Origin: JBBRCE01 sp038205115
GTDB taxonomy: Bacteria > Planctomycetota > Planctomycetia > Pirellulales > JBBRCE01
Assembly: GCA_038205115.1 (NCBI GenBank)
Contig: JBBRCE010000002.1
Coordinates: 62,001-126,000, forward strand
Direction: 5' to 3'
DNA: 64,000 nt
The first letter of the stretch is position 1; every line of letters starts with the position of its first letter. This document shows, piece after piece, positions 17,338-26,241 of the stretch. Both the position numbers and the translations under genes were made by a program. Below the pieces are notes generated by a model. It was not told where the DNA came from and searched no databases. It was given only the letters and a program-made list of their open reading frames with translations.

Positions 17338-17865
17338 TTACTTGGCAATTTTGGCAGTGCCGACGGCCTTGCCATTTTCGATGAACACGACCGATTGATA
17401 ATTGCCGCGCGGTACAGCCACAATCATCGGTGAGGCAAATTTGGCGGTGCCGCCTCCGCCCGCACTGGCGGTGGCCGTGTATTGCACGTTCAGCGTTTTG
17501 CCGTCCAGCGTGACTTTTTCCACCTGGTAGGTCCAGGCCGTGTTGCCGCGCTTCACAGTGGCCAGCACCAACTTTTTCTCAAACGCATCTTTGGGCAGAT
17601 AAGTTTTTTTGCCACCCGCAACGAACGCCGTCCCGAAGGTGGCCTCGAACTCGGCTTGCGTCGCAACCACAATGTACGATTGCTCGCCCCGCAGCGTCGA
17701 CATGTTGGATTCGAAGTGTCCCGTGAAGTGGGCGAAATCCAACTTCTCGCCTTGAGCCTCGACTGGCTTCTCCGGCGGCTTCTGCGGCGGCTTATCCTCG
17801 GCCCTCGCTAGGCAGGCCGCAGCCATTGCAAAGATCAAGATTACACGTATTGCAGCATTAGACAT
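17338..17865 (-). CDS. Secreted PrcB-like hypothetical protein
   Basis: The start at 17865 is fixed by ggag just upstream and gives 175 aa. The signal peptide is MSNAAIRVILIFAMAAACLARA; the longer frame to 18216 lacks these features and is rejected. After a Pro/Lys linker (KPPQKPPEKPVEAQ) comes a compact beta domain: YIVVATQAEFEATFG, then FEKKLVLATVKRGNTAWTYQVEKVTLDGKTLNVQYTA and ASPMIVAVPRGNYQSVVFIENGK. The order 'query residue, vDFekk-lvl, v.l....l.V, P..vvavp+' resembles the PrcB C-terminal domain, but this is a weak by-eye match. It is a single gene, convergent with the acidic-protein gene. Confidence 0.7.
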   Translation of the reverse strand: MSNAAIRVILIFAMAAACLARAEDKPPQKPPEKPVEAQGEKLDFAHFTGHFESNMSTLRGEQSYIVVATQAEFEATFGTAFVAGGKKTYLPKDAFEKKLVLATVKRGNTAWTYQVEKVTLDGKTLNVQYTATASAGGGGTAKFASPMIVAVPRGNYQSVVFIENGKAVGTAKIAK

Positions 17866-18150
17866 CGGAACTCCCCAATTCGTTGAACGGCAAGCGATCC
17901 AGCCGCCTATCATTGAAACCGATCGCTGCAAGCAAAAATAGCGGTGGCGGAAATTCAGCTTGCTCAACGGCGATTCGCAAGGCTGAGGCGGGCGAGCGGA
18001 CGACCGTTGTTCCGACCGTAGTTTCGACGGGGCAGATTGACGCAGGCCACGCCGGACGGCATATTCAAAGCGAGGGTTTCGGCATGAGGTTCCGAATCGC
18101 TTGCCCCGCTTGAGCCAACTTCGAACTGACGATTGCCCAACGAGTTTCTT

Positions 18151-19773
18151 ATGCCCAACACGCGTTTGTCTGACCGCAGCCACGTTCGCCAACGATGCGA
18201 GAATCGATTCCTGCAAAAACTAGCCGCGCTGGCGCTCGCCACGCTGGCCTGCTGCTCGACCGCTGCTGCGGCGGATGCGCCCAAAAAGGCGGAATCGAGC
18301 CGTTCGCCGAATATCGTGTTCATCCTGGCGGATGATCTGGGCTATGGCGACGTCAAATGCCTGAATCGCGACGGCAAGATTGCCACGCCGAACTTGGATC
18401 GGCTGGCGGCGGCCGGCATGACTTTGACCGATGCGCATGGGAGTTCGTCGGTCTGCACACCCACGCGATATAGCATTTTGACCGGCCGTTACAACTGGCG
18501 GTCGCGATTGCAAACTGGCGTGCTGGGCGGTTACGACAAGCCACTGATCGAGCCCGGACGTTTGACCGCGGCCAGCTTGCTCAAGCAACATGGTTATCAC
18601 ACGGCCTGCTTCGGAAAGTGGCACCTCGGCATGAACATGGCCCAGCGTGCGGCTGGCGAGCCTCGGCTGTTCGGCTCGAATGTCGATTTTTCCAAGCCGA
18701 TTCAAAACGGTCCGACAACGCTTGGCTTCGATCAGTTCTTTGGCATTTCGGCTTCGCTCGACATGCCGCCATTCGTGTTCATCGCCAACGATCGCTTTAC
18801 GGAGTTACCCACGGTCGAAAAAAACTGGGTGCGTAAAGGCCCGGCGGCGGCCGACTTCGAAGCCATTGATGTGCTGCCCACGCTGACCCGCAAAGCCTGC
18901 GAGTACGTGGCCGAGCGCAGCAAGTCGGATGGGCCATTCTTTTTGTATCTGCCGCTGAACTCGCCGCACACGCCCATTGTGCCCAGTAAAGAATGGCAAG
19001 GCAAAAGCGGCATCAGTCCTTACGCGGATTTCGTCATGGAAACCGATTGGGCGGTGGGCCAAGTGCTCGACGCACTTCAGCAGCACGGCCTGGCGGAAAA
19101 TACGTTGCTGATGTTTACCAGCGATAATGGCTGTTCACCGGCCGCCGACATTCCCGAACTCGAAAAGCACGGCCATCACCCGAATTACATTTTTCGCGGC
19201 CATAAAGCCGACATCTGGGACGGTGGGCATCACATTCCGTTCATCGCACGCTGGCCCGGCAAGGTTAAGCCCGGCTCGAGCAGCGATCAAATCGTCTGCC
19301 TGGGCGATCTGCTTGCCACCGTCGCGGAAATGCTGGAAGTCAAACTACCGGACAACGCTGGCGAAGATAGCGTGAGTTTTTTGCCGGCGCTGCTCGGTAA
19401 GGCAGATCATCCGCTCCGCGAAGCGCTCGTCCACCACAGCATCAACGGCCGATTTGCAATTCGCCAAGGGCGCTGGAAGTTGGAACTCTGCTCGGGTTCC
19501 GGCGGCTGGAGCAAACCGGGCGATCCAGAAGCGGCCCAGCAAGGCCTACCGAGCGTGCAGTTGTACGACATGGTCGAGGACATTGGCGAGGAAAAGAACC
19601 TGCAGGCCGAACATCCGGAATTGGTCGAGAAAATGACGGCTTTACTCACGCGTTACGTGAACGACGGCCGTAGCACGCCCGGTGCTTCGCAAAAAAACGA
19701 CGCCGATGTGAAAATTGTCAAACCGTTGGCCAAGCCGAAAGCTAAGGCCAAGAGCGAGCCCGAAGCCAATTGA
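18151..19773 (+). CDS. Secreted sulfatase (formylglycine-dependent)
   Basis: The start at 18151 gives 540 aa with a signal peptide (KLAALALATLACCSTAAAADA). The sulfatase core begins SPNIVFILADDLGYGDVKC, with metal ligands D61 and D62. The modification motif SSSVCTPTRYSILTGRY has the cysteine (C102) that becomes formylglycine. The chain also has GKWHLG, FLYLPLNSPHTPIVP, LMFTSDNGC (second metal Asp) and a C-terminal basic tail rich in Lys/Pro/Ala (KPLAKPKAKAKSEPEAN). It should hydrolyse sulfate esters of polysaccharides outside the cytoplasm; Planctomycetes carry many such enzymes. The substrate is unknown. A strong hairpin follows the stop. Confidence 0.93.
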   Translation: MPNTRLSDRSHVRQRCENRFLQKLAALALATLACCSTAAAADAPKKAESSRSPNIVFILADDLGYGDVKCLNRDGKIATPNLDRLAAAGMTLTDAHGSSSVCTPTRYSILTGRYNWRSRLQTGVLGGYDKPLIEPGRLTAASLLKQHGYHTACFGKWHLGMNMAQRAAGEPRLFGSNVDFSKPIQNGPTTLGFDQFFGISASLDMPPFVFIANDRFTELPTVEKNWVRKGPAAADFEAIDVLPTLTRKACEYVAERSKSDGPFFLYLPLNSPHTPIVPSKEWQGKSGISPYADFVMETDWAVGQVLDALQQHGLAENTLLMFTSDNGCSPAADIPELEKHGHHPNYIFRGHKADIWDGGHHIPFIARWPGKVKPGSSSDQIVCLGDLLATVAEMLEVKLPDNAGEDSVSFLPALLGKADHPLREALVHHSINGRFAIRQGRWKLELCSGSGGWSKPGDPEAAQQGLPSVQLYDMVEDIGEEKNLQAEHPELVEKMTALLTRYVNDGRSTPGASQKNDADVKIVKPLAKPKAKAKSEPEAN

Positions 19774-19799
19774 AGTCGATCTGCCTGCGCACAGCCCTC

Positions 19800-19825
19800 A
19801 CGCATTGATCCTTCAATCAATGCGT
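19800..19825 (+). terminator. Terminator hairpin after the sulfatase gene
   Basis: A perfect 10-bp stem (acgcattgat / atcaatgcgt) has a 6-nt loop, flanked by a further cagccc/gggctg pairing outside it (about 19792-19836). It lies 26 bp after the sulfatase stop, between convergent genes. Confidence 0.65.
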
Positions 19826-19958
19826 CGGGCGGGCTGCGTTAGCGTCATCGCCAGAGCGACAGCACAAATTTTCGCTGCGACCATCGCGCAATCGACATTC
19901 GCCATTCCTGCCGTACGTTTAAGCGCACGTCGTGGCGATCGGCAATCCGATGGGCGGC

Positions 19959-22229
19959 TTACGCTTCCGGTGTAATCCGGAACGCATCAGCCGCCGGCGG
20001 ACCGTCGGTGGCAGTTTCCGCATCGGAGCGGACTTCGCTGGCCATCAGGTACGAACGGAGGCTGGACAGTAAATAGCGGGCGCGTTCGACCGCGTCTGCC
20101 CGGCGACGATCGCGCCCGCGTTTGGGTCGGATCAGCACTTGAATACGCGTCCGCAGAAAGGTCGATTGCCCCTGTGCGGGGTGCTTGCCGGCGCCGCGTT
20201 CCTCGACAAACGTCAATTCCATCCCGAAGGGCGTGGTGCGGTCCGAACTGCGTCGCGTCGGTAATCCGTCGCGGCCTTGGATCGAAAGCACAATTTTTCC
20301 CGCGTCGATCGAATCCACTTCGCCGCGATGATCGGCAACGAACCCGCGAAGTTTTTCGACCGCCACACTCAACGGAACGGGCGTGACCAATGCGCGATCG
20401 ACCAATGCCTCGGTGGTGGGCGTAAACCACGACCACCAGCGCCGTCGTGCGGGCTGCACGGATTCGACGATTCCGCCGCCTAACTGCACCACGCGATTTC
20501 TGCCGGTTTCCTTGGCTTCAAGCAGGGCACGATCCGCGCGGCAGAGCATGGTTTCGGGCGTATCGCCGGCCTGAATTTCCGTGACTCCAAAGCTGGCGGT
20601 AATTCGCTTGCCGCCGAGCAGCGATTGTTCGATATTGCCAAAGGCTTGACGCATTTCTTCCGCCCGCGCGGCGGCCGTAGCGTTGTTGCAATCGGCGCAG
20701 AGCAGCACGAATTCCTCGCCGCCGTAGCGTGCGGCCAGATCGCCGGGGCCGCAAAACGCGGTCATCACGCTGGCAAAACTTTTGATGACTTCATCGCCAG
20801 CCGGATGCCCGTAGGTATCGTTGACGGACTTGAAGCGGTCGATGTCGCAAATAATCATCCCGCACGGACGTTTGCGTTGCAGATGGACTTCCACGAACAT
20901 CCGTAGCACGCGGTCGAACTCGGCGCGGTTCGCCAACTGGGTCAACGGATCCTTAATGGCTCGCTCGTGCAGTTTCTGGCAGCGCTGCTCCAGCGACGAC
21001 TCTTCCGAAACATCGTGAAACAAGAGCGAGGCGCCGTGCATGGCGCCCTCGGCGCTCATCACCGGCACCGCGTGCAGATCCACCGCCACGTCCCGGCCGT
21101 CGCGCCCGGCAATAATCATCCGCCGCATCGATTGCACTTTGGAATGAATGGCATAGGCCACCGGGCAATCGAAGTCGGAAACTTCGTCCCCGCGTTCGTC
21201 GCGCATCTTTAACAGGCTGGGCGTGAATGGGCGTTGTCGCATGCTGCCGCTGGGGATGCCGGTCATCCGCTCGGCCCCGCGGTTCCAGAGCACGACTTGC
21301 AAATTCAGATCGAGAAACACCACCGCGTCGTACATGTTGTCGATCAGCTTATGCTGATAGAGCGACATGGCGTTTGGTTCGGTTTCGGCAGCGGTGGGTA
21401 AATTGAGATTGAACTGCCAGCGATCGTTGGCGGCGGTCGGGTCGAGCGACAACAACCATACGCCGGCCACGCGACGATCGAGCTGTTGCGGATCTCCCGA
21501 TTGGAGCTGGTGGAACATGCGCACGAGCTCGGGATCGAACTGCCTGCCGGCAAATTCGAAGAGTTCGTTCAGCGCTCGCTCGCGTGAGGCGGCGGGGCGG
21601 TAAACATGATCGGCAATCATCGAGTCAAAAGCGTCCACAATCGACAGCATCCGCGCGCCGCGAGACAACGTGCGGTCTGGCGATTCGCCGTAACGTTTGC
21701 TGCCGTCGAACCACACCGGCGCCATGCGAACATTATCGAGGACGCCATCGGAAGCGCAACAGCTTTGCAGGATTTCCAAGCCATAGGCGCGATGCAGGTT
21801 CATCAGGGCCACTTGGTCGGGCGTTAGCACGCCCGGCTTGAGCATGATCGCATCCGGAACGCCAATCTTGCCCACGTCATGCAACAGGGCGGCCACTTCC
21901 AATTCTTCGCGCTCGCGGTCGGGCAGATCCATGGCCAATGCCCAACTGGAACACGTCAGGGCGACGCGCAGCGAGTGTGTGGCCGTGTCGGTATGTTTGC
22001 AACGGAGGGCGTGGAACAGTCCGCTGGCCAGGCCAAGCCGCACTTGTACCAATTGATGTTCGAAGGCGTCGACCCGCGCCGGGCGCGTTGAATCGTTTTC
22101 CAGTCGGGCGATCAGCGACGAAACTTCGGCCATCGAGCGCTCGCCCGGGCGACGGTCTTCGCTTGCCGCGGATGCGGCGGATCGTGAGTTGGAATCGGAG
22201 AGACTGCTCATGGACATATCGCCGGCCAC
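19959..22229 (-). CDS. HD-GYP-like / PAS / GGDEF signalling protein
   Basis: The product is 756 aa from the GTG at 22229, or 752 aa from the ATG at 22217. An HD phosphohydrolase-like domain spans about residues 60-245 (H79, and H117-D118 in ALLHDVGKIGVPD). The second signature of HD-GYP domains is altered: the HHE region reads APVWFDG and the GYP site reads RYG. A PAS domain follows at about 293-410 (DNMYDAVVFLDLNLQVVLWNRGAERMTGIP). The GGDEF domain is at about 425-580 with an intact active loop (RYGGEEFVLL) and the metal Asp in CDIDRFKSVND. The inhibitory RxxD site is replaced by GPGD. The C-terminal 170 residues are unassigned. The protein probably makes c-di-GMP with PAS-controlled activity; c-di-GMP breakdown is doubtful. 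Confidence 0.9.
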   Translation of the reverse strand: MAGDMSMSSLSDSNSRSAASAASEDRRPGERSMAEVSSLIARLENDSTRPARVDAFEHQLVQVRLGLASGLFHALRCKHTDTATHSLRVALTCSSWALAMDLPDREREELEVAALLHDVGKIGVPDAIMLKPGVLTPDQVALMNLHRAYGLEILQSCCASDGVLDNVRMAPVWFDGSKRYGESPDRTLSRGARMLSIVDAFDSMIADHVYRPAASRERALNELFEFAGRQFDPELVRMFHQLQSGDPQQLDRRVAGVWLLSLDPTAANDRWQFNLNLPTAAETEPNAMSLYQHKLIDNMYDAVVFLDLNLQVVLWNRGAERMTGIPSGSMRQRPFTPSLLKMRDERGDEVSDFDCPVAYAIHSKVQSMRRMIIAGRDGRDVAVDLHAVPVMSAEGAMHGASLLFHDVSEESSLEQRCQKLHERAIKDPLTQLANRAEFDRVLRMFVEVHLQRKRPCGMIICDIDRFKSVNDTYGHPAGDEVIKSFASVMTAFCGPGDLAARYGGEEFVLLCADCNNATAAARAEEMRQAFGNIEQSLLGGKRITASFGVTEIQAGDTPETMLCRADRALLEAKETGRNRVVQLGGGIVESVQPARRRWWSWFTPTTEALVDRALVTPVPLSVAVEKLRGFVADHRGEVDSIDAGKIVLSIQGRDGLPTRRSSDRTTPFGMELTFVEERGAGKHPAQGQSTFLRTRIQVLIRPKRGRDRRRADAVERARYLLSSLRSYLMASEVRSDAETATDGPPAADAFRITPEA

Positions 22230-22476
22230 GTTAGGGCGTGCACTCTGCCCGCCTGACGCTTCTGAAATTGCTGAGATGTTCGACCTTCAAAAGTAGGTCA
22301 CGATCGGCGTCATGGCAAATTGGACGATTTTGCGTGGCATACGGCGCTTGCCGCGGCGAACGATCGTCGCGATTCTGACGATTTTACGACCGGTGTGGAA
22401 TGTTGCACGGCCGGTGCCGCGCGATGGCACGTTGCTTGCATTGACCAAGTGTCGCAATGGAAAACAGCGAACAACT

Positions 22477-22492
22477 GTGGCGTTTTTGCCAC
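22477..22492. repeat. Palindrome copy 1 (gtggc-N6-gccac)
   Basis: The sequence gtggcgtttttgccac is a 5-bp inverted repeat around a T-rich 6-nt centre. A second copy with one base changed lies 118 bp downstream, upstream of the ligase gene. It could be an operator pair or small hairpins. Confidence 0.4.
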
Positions 22493-22609
22493 GGCGGATG
22501 CATCACCAAAATCCGCAAAAGGCGCGAATTGGCATAAATGTCGTTGGTTTTCAAGCGCCGTGCATGAACTTGTTTCTAAAAGTCGTTAAAATGCAGTTGC
22601 AAGAACTGC

Positions 22610-22625
22610 GTGGCATTTTTGCCAC
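22610..22625. repeat. Palindrome copy 2 (gtggc-N6-gccac)
   Basis: The sequence gtggcatttttgccac matches the copy at 22477-22492 at 15 of 16 positions. It ends 69 bp before the TTG start of the ligase gene, a distance compatible with a regulatory site. Confidence 0.4.
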
Positions 22626-22694
22626 AGCGCCCGTGCTGGCCAACTTGGTTGGTCTGCTAGCCGCATTGAGCTTTTTTGAATTTACGGAGGTCAC

Positions 22695-24086
22695 TTGAGC
22701 AGTATCGGCACTGGCACCCGCAGTCTGTCGCTCGTTGGTCCGCTTTCCCGCGTGCGTGCGTCGTCGTCGGCGGCAACAACTCCGTATCGACTGAGCCTGA
22801 TCAAGTTGATTCCGTACGCCACGATCTCGTGCATCGCGATGCTCAACTTGAACGGGCTGGCTGTGATGATGATTGGCGTAGAGCGACTCTTTTCCGCAAT
22901 CATCCTGATCTGTTGTCTTGCGGCTTTTGCGGCCTTTCGGTTTGCGTTCAAAGAGTCGCTGGGGGCCGTAGGCGGCTGGTTTATCGCGCATCTTGTCGTC
23001 TACCTGGCGATCGGAACGATCGGCGCCTTGGACAGGCCGCAATCGCTGACGTTTTCGTTCCAAGAGCTGGGCGCGACGATTCTGGTGGTTGCGGCGTGCG
23101 CGATGACGGCTCGCTACTGCATGTTGAATTATTCGTTCCGGGGGATGACGCGCTGGTTATTTGCTTTGTCTCTGGCGTCGGCCGGTTTAATTTTCGTTTC
23201 GATGAAGACGCGTATTTTTTATATCGGTTTCGCTAAGACGATGGATCTTTCGCGGTATTCCGGCACGTTTGCCAACCCGAATGAGTCTGGCCTGGCGATG
23301 TGCATTGGTCTGGCGATTGGCTTCGCGTATTTGATTTTTGCCAAACGAAAATTGATGGTCATGGTCGGAATTGCTTTGTTGGGCATGGCGATGGCGGCAT
23401 CGTTTTCTCGGTCGGCGTTTTTGGTTAGTGGTGTCGTGATTACCAGCCAAATCTTCTTTTCGCCGGTCGTCAAGCGTAAGGGTTTGGCATTGATGCTGAT
23501 GACGCTGGGTCTCGCCCTGGTGTGGTTGGTGTTTTACGGGGCACAAAAACTCGACGTGCTGTCGATTGGCCAGCGTCAACGTTTGGATTATATTTCCAGA
23601 ATGCTGACCACCGGTGAAGTTAGCGCGGCGGGTTCTGGCCGTAGCGAATTGACGATCGAAGCCATCGAAATGTGTAAGTCGGCCCCTGCGTTTGGTCACG
23701 GCCTGGGCGCCTTGCAGAAAATGCCCCGGACGCACCTCGGCGCCCACAACACCTATTTGTTGGTGATGGGCGAAAGTGGATTGGCGGGAATCGCCATGTT
23801 GATCGCGTTTTTGTGCATCTTCGCCTGGGAAGGCTGGAAGTGCCCTCGCGGGCCAATTCGGACGTTTGTGCTCAGTTACGTGATTGTGCTCATCCCGGCC
23901 CTGATCAGTTCCCATACGATCATGGGCAATCGCAACGAAAACGTGATGATGGGCACCTGCTTCGGCATCATTGCCGCCGCCAAAGAGTTGCAGCGCCGCA
24001 AACAGGCATCGGCGCCAGGCGGTGAGTTGCAAGCCGCAGCGTCGCGCGGTCCAATGTTGCCTCACCCGTTCGCGCGGCTCGCTTAA
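22695..24086 (+). CDS. O-antigen ligase family membrane protein (Wzy_C type)
   Basis: The 463-aa protein has about 10-12 membrane helices. The start is TTG at 22695, supported by ggagg five bases upstream and no better ATG. A long extracytoplasmic loop precedes the signature FGHGLGALQKMPRTHLGAHNTYLLVMGESGLAGIAMLIAFL; the pattern G-x-G...H-N-x-Y-L...E-x-G is typical of O-antigen ligases and polymerases. It should join or polymerise lipid-linked glycans at the outer face of the inner membrane. It is followed by a methyltransferase and a GT4 gene in the same direction, consistent with a glycan locus. Ligase versus polymerase cannot be decided. Confidence 0.85.
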   Translation: MSSIGTGTRSLSLVGPLSRVRASSSAATTPYRLSLIKLIPYATISCIAMLNLNGLAVMMIGVERLFSAIILICCLAAFAAFRFAFKESLGAVGGWFIAHLVVYLAIGTIGALDRPQSLTFSFQELGATILVVAACAMTARYCMLNYSFRGMTRWLFALSLASAGLIFVSMKTRIFYIGFAKTMDLSRYSGTFANPNESGLAMCIGLAIGFAYLIFAKRKLMVMVGIALLGMAMAASFSRSAFLVSGVVITSQIFFSPVVKRKGLALMLMTLGLALVWLVFYGAQKLDVLSIGQRQRLDYISRMLTTGEVSAAGSGRSELTIEAIEMCKSAPAFGHGLGALQKMPRTHLGAHNTYLLVMGESGLAGIAMLIAFLCIFAWEGWKCPRGPIRTFVLSYVIVLIPALISSHTIMGNRNENVMMGTCFGIIAAAKELQRRKQASAPGGELQAAASRGPMLPHPFARLA

Positions 24087-24249
24087 GCCGCGCGGACCGT
24101 TGTGGGCGGAAGTTACTCCTCGCTTTGTGCGGAAATTTGGCACGCCGTTTTGCCAGTTTTTAAGCGAGATTATCCAACCGGGTCGTGGATCGTGTTCACC
24201 TCCCTCGGCAGAGTTGTCTGCCACTTTCACCCAGTTCTGCGATCGTAAA

Positions 24250-24972
24250 ATGTCCACCAAGACGGAAAAAGTCAAGGAATTCTTCGAAGAGCCAAGCCGC
24301 TACTTGGGTGAGCGGTTTAGCATTCTGGTCCGAGCGCAGATTGCTCGCGATTTTGTGGGCGAGCGGGAGCGAATTGCGATCGCCGATCTCGGCTGTGGCG
24401 ACGGAAGTATCTCGTTGCCGCTGCTGGGAGTGTCGAATCAAATTACGCTCGTTGACCTGGCCGAGAACATGCTGCAGGTCGCCAAGAAAAACACGCCGCC
24501 AGCGGCCGCGGGTCGCGTCAGGTTTCTGAACTGCGAGTTTTCCGAGTTGCCCGACGATCCGGAATTTGATGTGGTGCTGTGCATTGGCGTTCTGGCGCAC
24601 GTCCCTTCAGTTGACGAGGCGATTGCCAAAGTGGCCCGGATTTGCAAGCGGGGCGGCAAGTGCATTTTCCAACTCACGGATCACACGAGTTTACTCGCCC
24701 GGCTGAGCCGACTGAAAGCGCGTTTGCGTAACCGCTCTTCGCAAAGAGAACGCGGTTACAGCACCAACCCGACCACGCTGCCGCAGATCGTCGCGCTGGC
24801 AAATCAGCATGGCCTGCGGTTGACGGGCCAGCGCCGCTACTCCGTGATTTTACCGCTGATGCGTTACCTGCCTGCGAACTGGATGTATCGTTACCACTTG
24901 CTAAGCGCCACCAATCCGTTGCTCTCGCGCTGCGGTTCCGAGTTGATGGTCTGCCTGGAAAAAACCGAATAG
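24250..24972 (+). CDS. Class I SAM-dependent methyltransferase
   Basis: Starting at MSTKTEKVKEFFEEP (24250) the product is 240 aa; the frame upstream to 23971 overlaps the ligase gene and is rejected. The SAM-binding core is visible: motif I IADLGCGDGSISLPLL near residues 43-58, the acidic end of strand 2 in TLVDLAENML, and motif IV/post-I FDVVLCIGVLAHVPSVDEAI followed by RICKRGGKCIFQLTD. No target-recognition domain can be named. Its place between an O-antigen ligase and a GT4 enzyme suggests methylation of a sugar or lipid-linked intermediate; this is inference. Confidence 0.85.
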   Translation: MSTKTEKVKEFFEEPSRYLGERFSILVRAQIARDFVGERERIAIADLGCGDGSISLPLLGVSNQITLVDLAENMLQVAKKNTPPAAAGRVRFLNCEFSELPDDPEFDVVLCIGVLAHVPSVDEAIAKVARICKRGGKCIFQLTDHTSLLARLSRLKARLRNRSSQRERGYSTNPTTLPQIVALANQHGLRLTGQRRYSVILPLMRYLPANWMYRYHLLSATNPLLSRCGSELMVCLEKTE

Positions 24973-25066
24973 GAGTGACTCGCGGTCGGCAACGGCCCGC
25001 AATGCAGGTTGGTCGTATGCTCTAACGTAAAACCCGATTGGCGAACTCGCTGCCGTTTGAAATTCC

Positions 25067-26224
25067 ATGCGTATTCTTTTGGTAATCGACAGTTTGAAAG
25101 GAGGCGGCGCCCAACGGCAGATTGCCGTGCTGGGCGTGGGACTTGCGCGCCGCGGCCATCATGTCGATCTGTTCCAATTCAATCCGGGCGACCTGCTGGC
25201 GGACGACGTTCGCCAGGCTGGCGTGCGGATTTTTCAGGACTTCAAGCCCTCGCGATTTTCGCTTCGTCCCATTTTCGATCTACGCCGGCGGTTACGCGCG
25301 GGCAACTACGATGTCGTCGTTTCTTACATGCCGACGGCCAACGTCTACAGCCTGTTGGCCCGGTTGGGTTTGTCGCATCCGCCCAAAGTCGTGATCTCGG
25401 AGCGATCGTCGGCCGGTTTTTTACGGATGAATCGCTGGCAATCGACGATCGAACACCTGTATCGACTGGCCGACCATCTGGTGGTCAACTCGCACCACAT
25501 GCGCCGCTATTACGCTTCGCACTACGCGTGGATTGCCAACCGCATCAGTACCATTTACAACGGCGTCGACCTACAGACGTTTCATCCTCCGGCGGTCGAG
25601 CCGGACGGCGAGCCACTGCGTCTGTTGGCCGTTGGCAATATTTGGGTGATCAAGAATTGGATGTGCCTGATCCATGCCTTGGCCATTCTCCGCGAACGTC
25701 TGGCTATCTGGCCGCAAGTCACCTGGGTGGGCCGACGCGAGCATTTACCGCCCGAACATCAGGCGTACCTGAGCGTGCTCGAAGATCAGATTTCTAAACT
25801 GCATTTAGGTCAGCAATGGACCTGGTTGGACTCGCGCTCGGATATTGTGCCGCTGTTGCATTCGCATCATGCGCTGGTGCATCCGTCGTATGTGGAAGGA
25901 TTGCCCAACGCGGTCTGCGAAGCCCTGGCTTGCGGGCGACCCGTGCTGGTCAGCGACGTGCTCGATCATCCGCTGTTGGTGCAGGACGGTCAGACCGGCT
26001 TTTTGTTCGATTGGAAGAGCCCGGAAGATCTCGCCCTGTCCATCAAGAAATTTCATGATCTATCGGCTGCAGCCAAGCGCGAGATGGGGATCCAGGCGCG
26101 CCGATTTGCCGAAAGCCAACTCTCCATCGAACGACTGATCGACGATTACGAACTGTTGTTCGAAAAGCTGACCAACGCATCGCCGCGGTCGGCCGCTGGC
26201 GAAAAGCTGCCAGGCGGCGTTTAG
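25067..26224 (+). CDS. Family 4 glycosyltransferase
   Basis: The 385-aa protein has a GT-B fold. The N-terminal domain begins MRILLVIDSLKGGGAQRQIAVL with the Gly-rich acceptor loop, and has NYDVVVSYMPTANVYSLLARL and ISERSSAGFLRMNRWQ. The C-terminal domain has ISTIYNGVDLQTFHPP, LRLLAVGNIWVIKNW, DIVPLLHSHHALVHPSYVEGLPNAVCEALACGRPVLVSDVLDHPLLV, where the E-G-x-P-N-x-x-x-E-A pattern contains the two conserved Glu that hold the nucleotide-sugar ribose. It transfers a sugar to a glycan intermediate in the cytoplasm. It is the last gene of the ligase/methyltransferase/GT4 run and converges on the amidase gene. Confidence 0.92.
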   Translation: MRILLVIDSLKGGGAQRQIAVLGVGLARRGHHVDLFQFNPGDLLADDVRQAGVRIFQDFKPSRFSLRPIFDLRRRLRAGNYDVVVSYMPTANVYSLLARLGLSHPPKVVISERSSAGFLRMNRWQSTIEHLYRLADHLVVNSHHMRRYYASHYAWIANRISTIYNGVDLQTFHPPAVEPDGEPLRLLAVGNIWVIKNWMCLIHALAILRERLAIWPQVTWVGRREHLPPEHQAYLSVLEDQISKLHLGQQWTWLDSRSDIVPLLHSHHALVHPSYVEGLPNAVCEALACGRPVLVSDVLDHPLLVQDGQTGFLFDWKSPEDLALSIKKFHDLSAAAKREMGIQARRFAESQLSIERLIDDYELLFEKLTNASPRSAAGEKLPGGV

Positions 26225-26241
26225 ATGACGTTTGGCGGTTT

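Larger units (their letters stand above)
22230..22694. other. Upstream region of the O-antigen ligase gene with repeated palindrome
   Basis: The 465-bp spacer holds two copies of a short palindrome (listed separately) and a 128-codon open frame (22312-22698) whose stop overlaps the ligase start (TTGA). That frame lacks a ribosome-binding site, is Arg-rich, and has no recognisable domain, so it is not called a gene. Confidence 0.45.

Noticed and set aside
16644..17423. Large minus-strand frames opposite the acidic gene, reading as Ser-rich or Arg/Pro/Leu-rich proteins
   Set aside because: They are complements of the gac/gaa triplet tract, with no ribosome-binding site or domain; the plus-strand frame has a plausible N-terminus and ribosome-binding site.
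22312..22698. 128-codon frame ending in TTGA overlap with the ligase start
   Set aside because: It lacks a ribosome-binding site and a protein-like composition; the overlap by itself is weak evidence for a leader gene.
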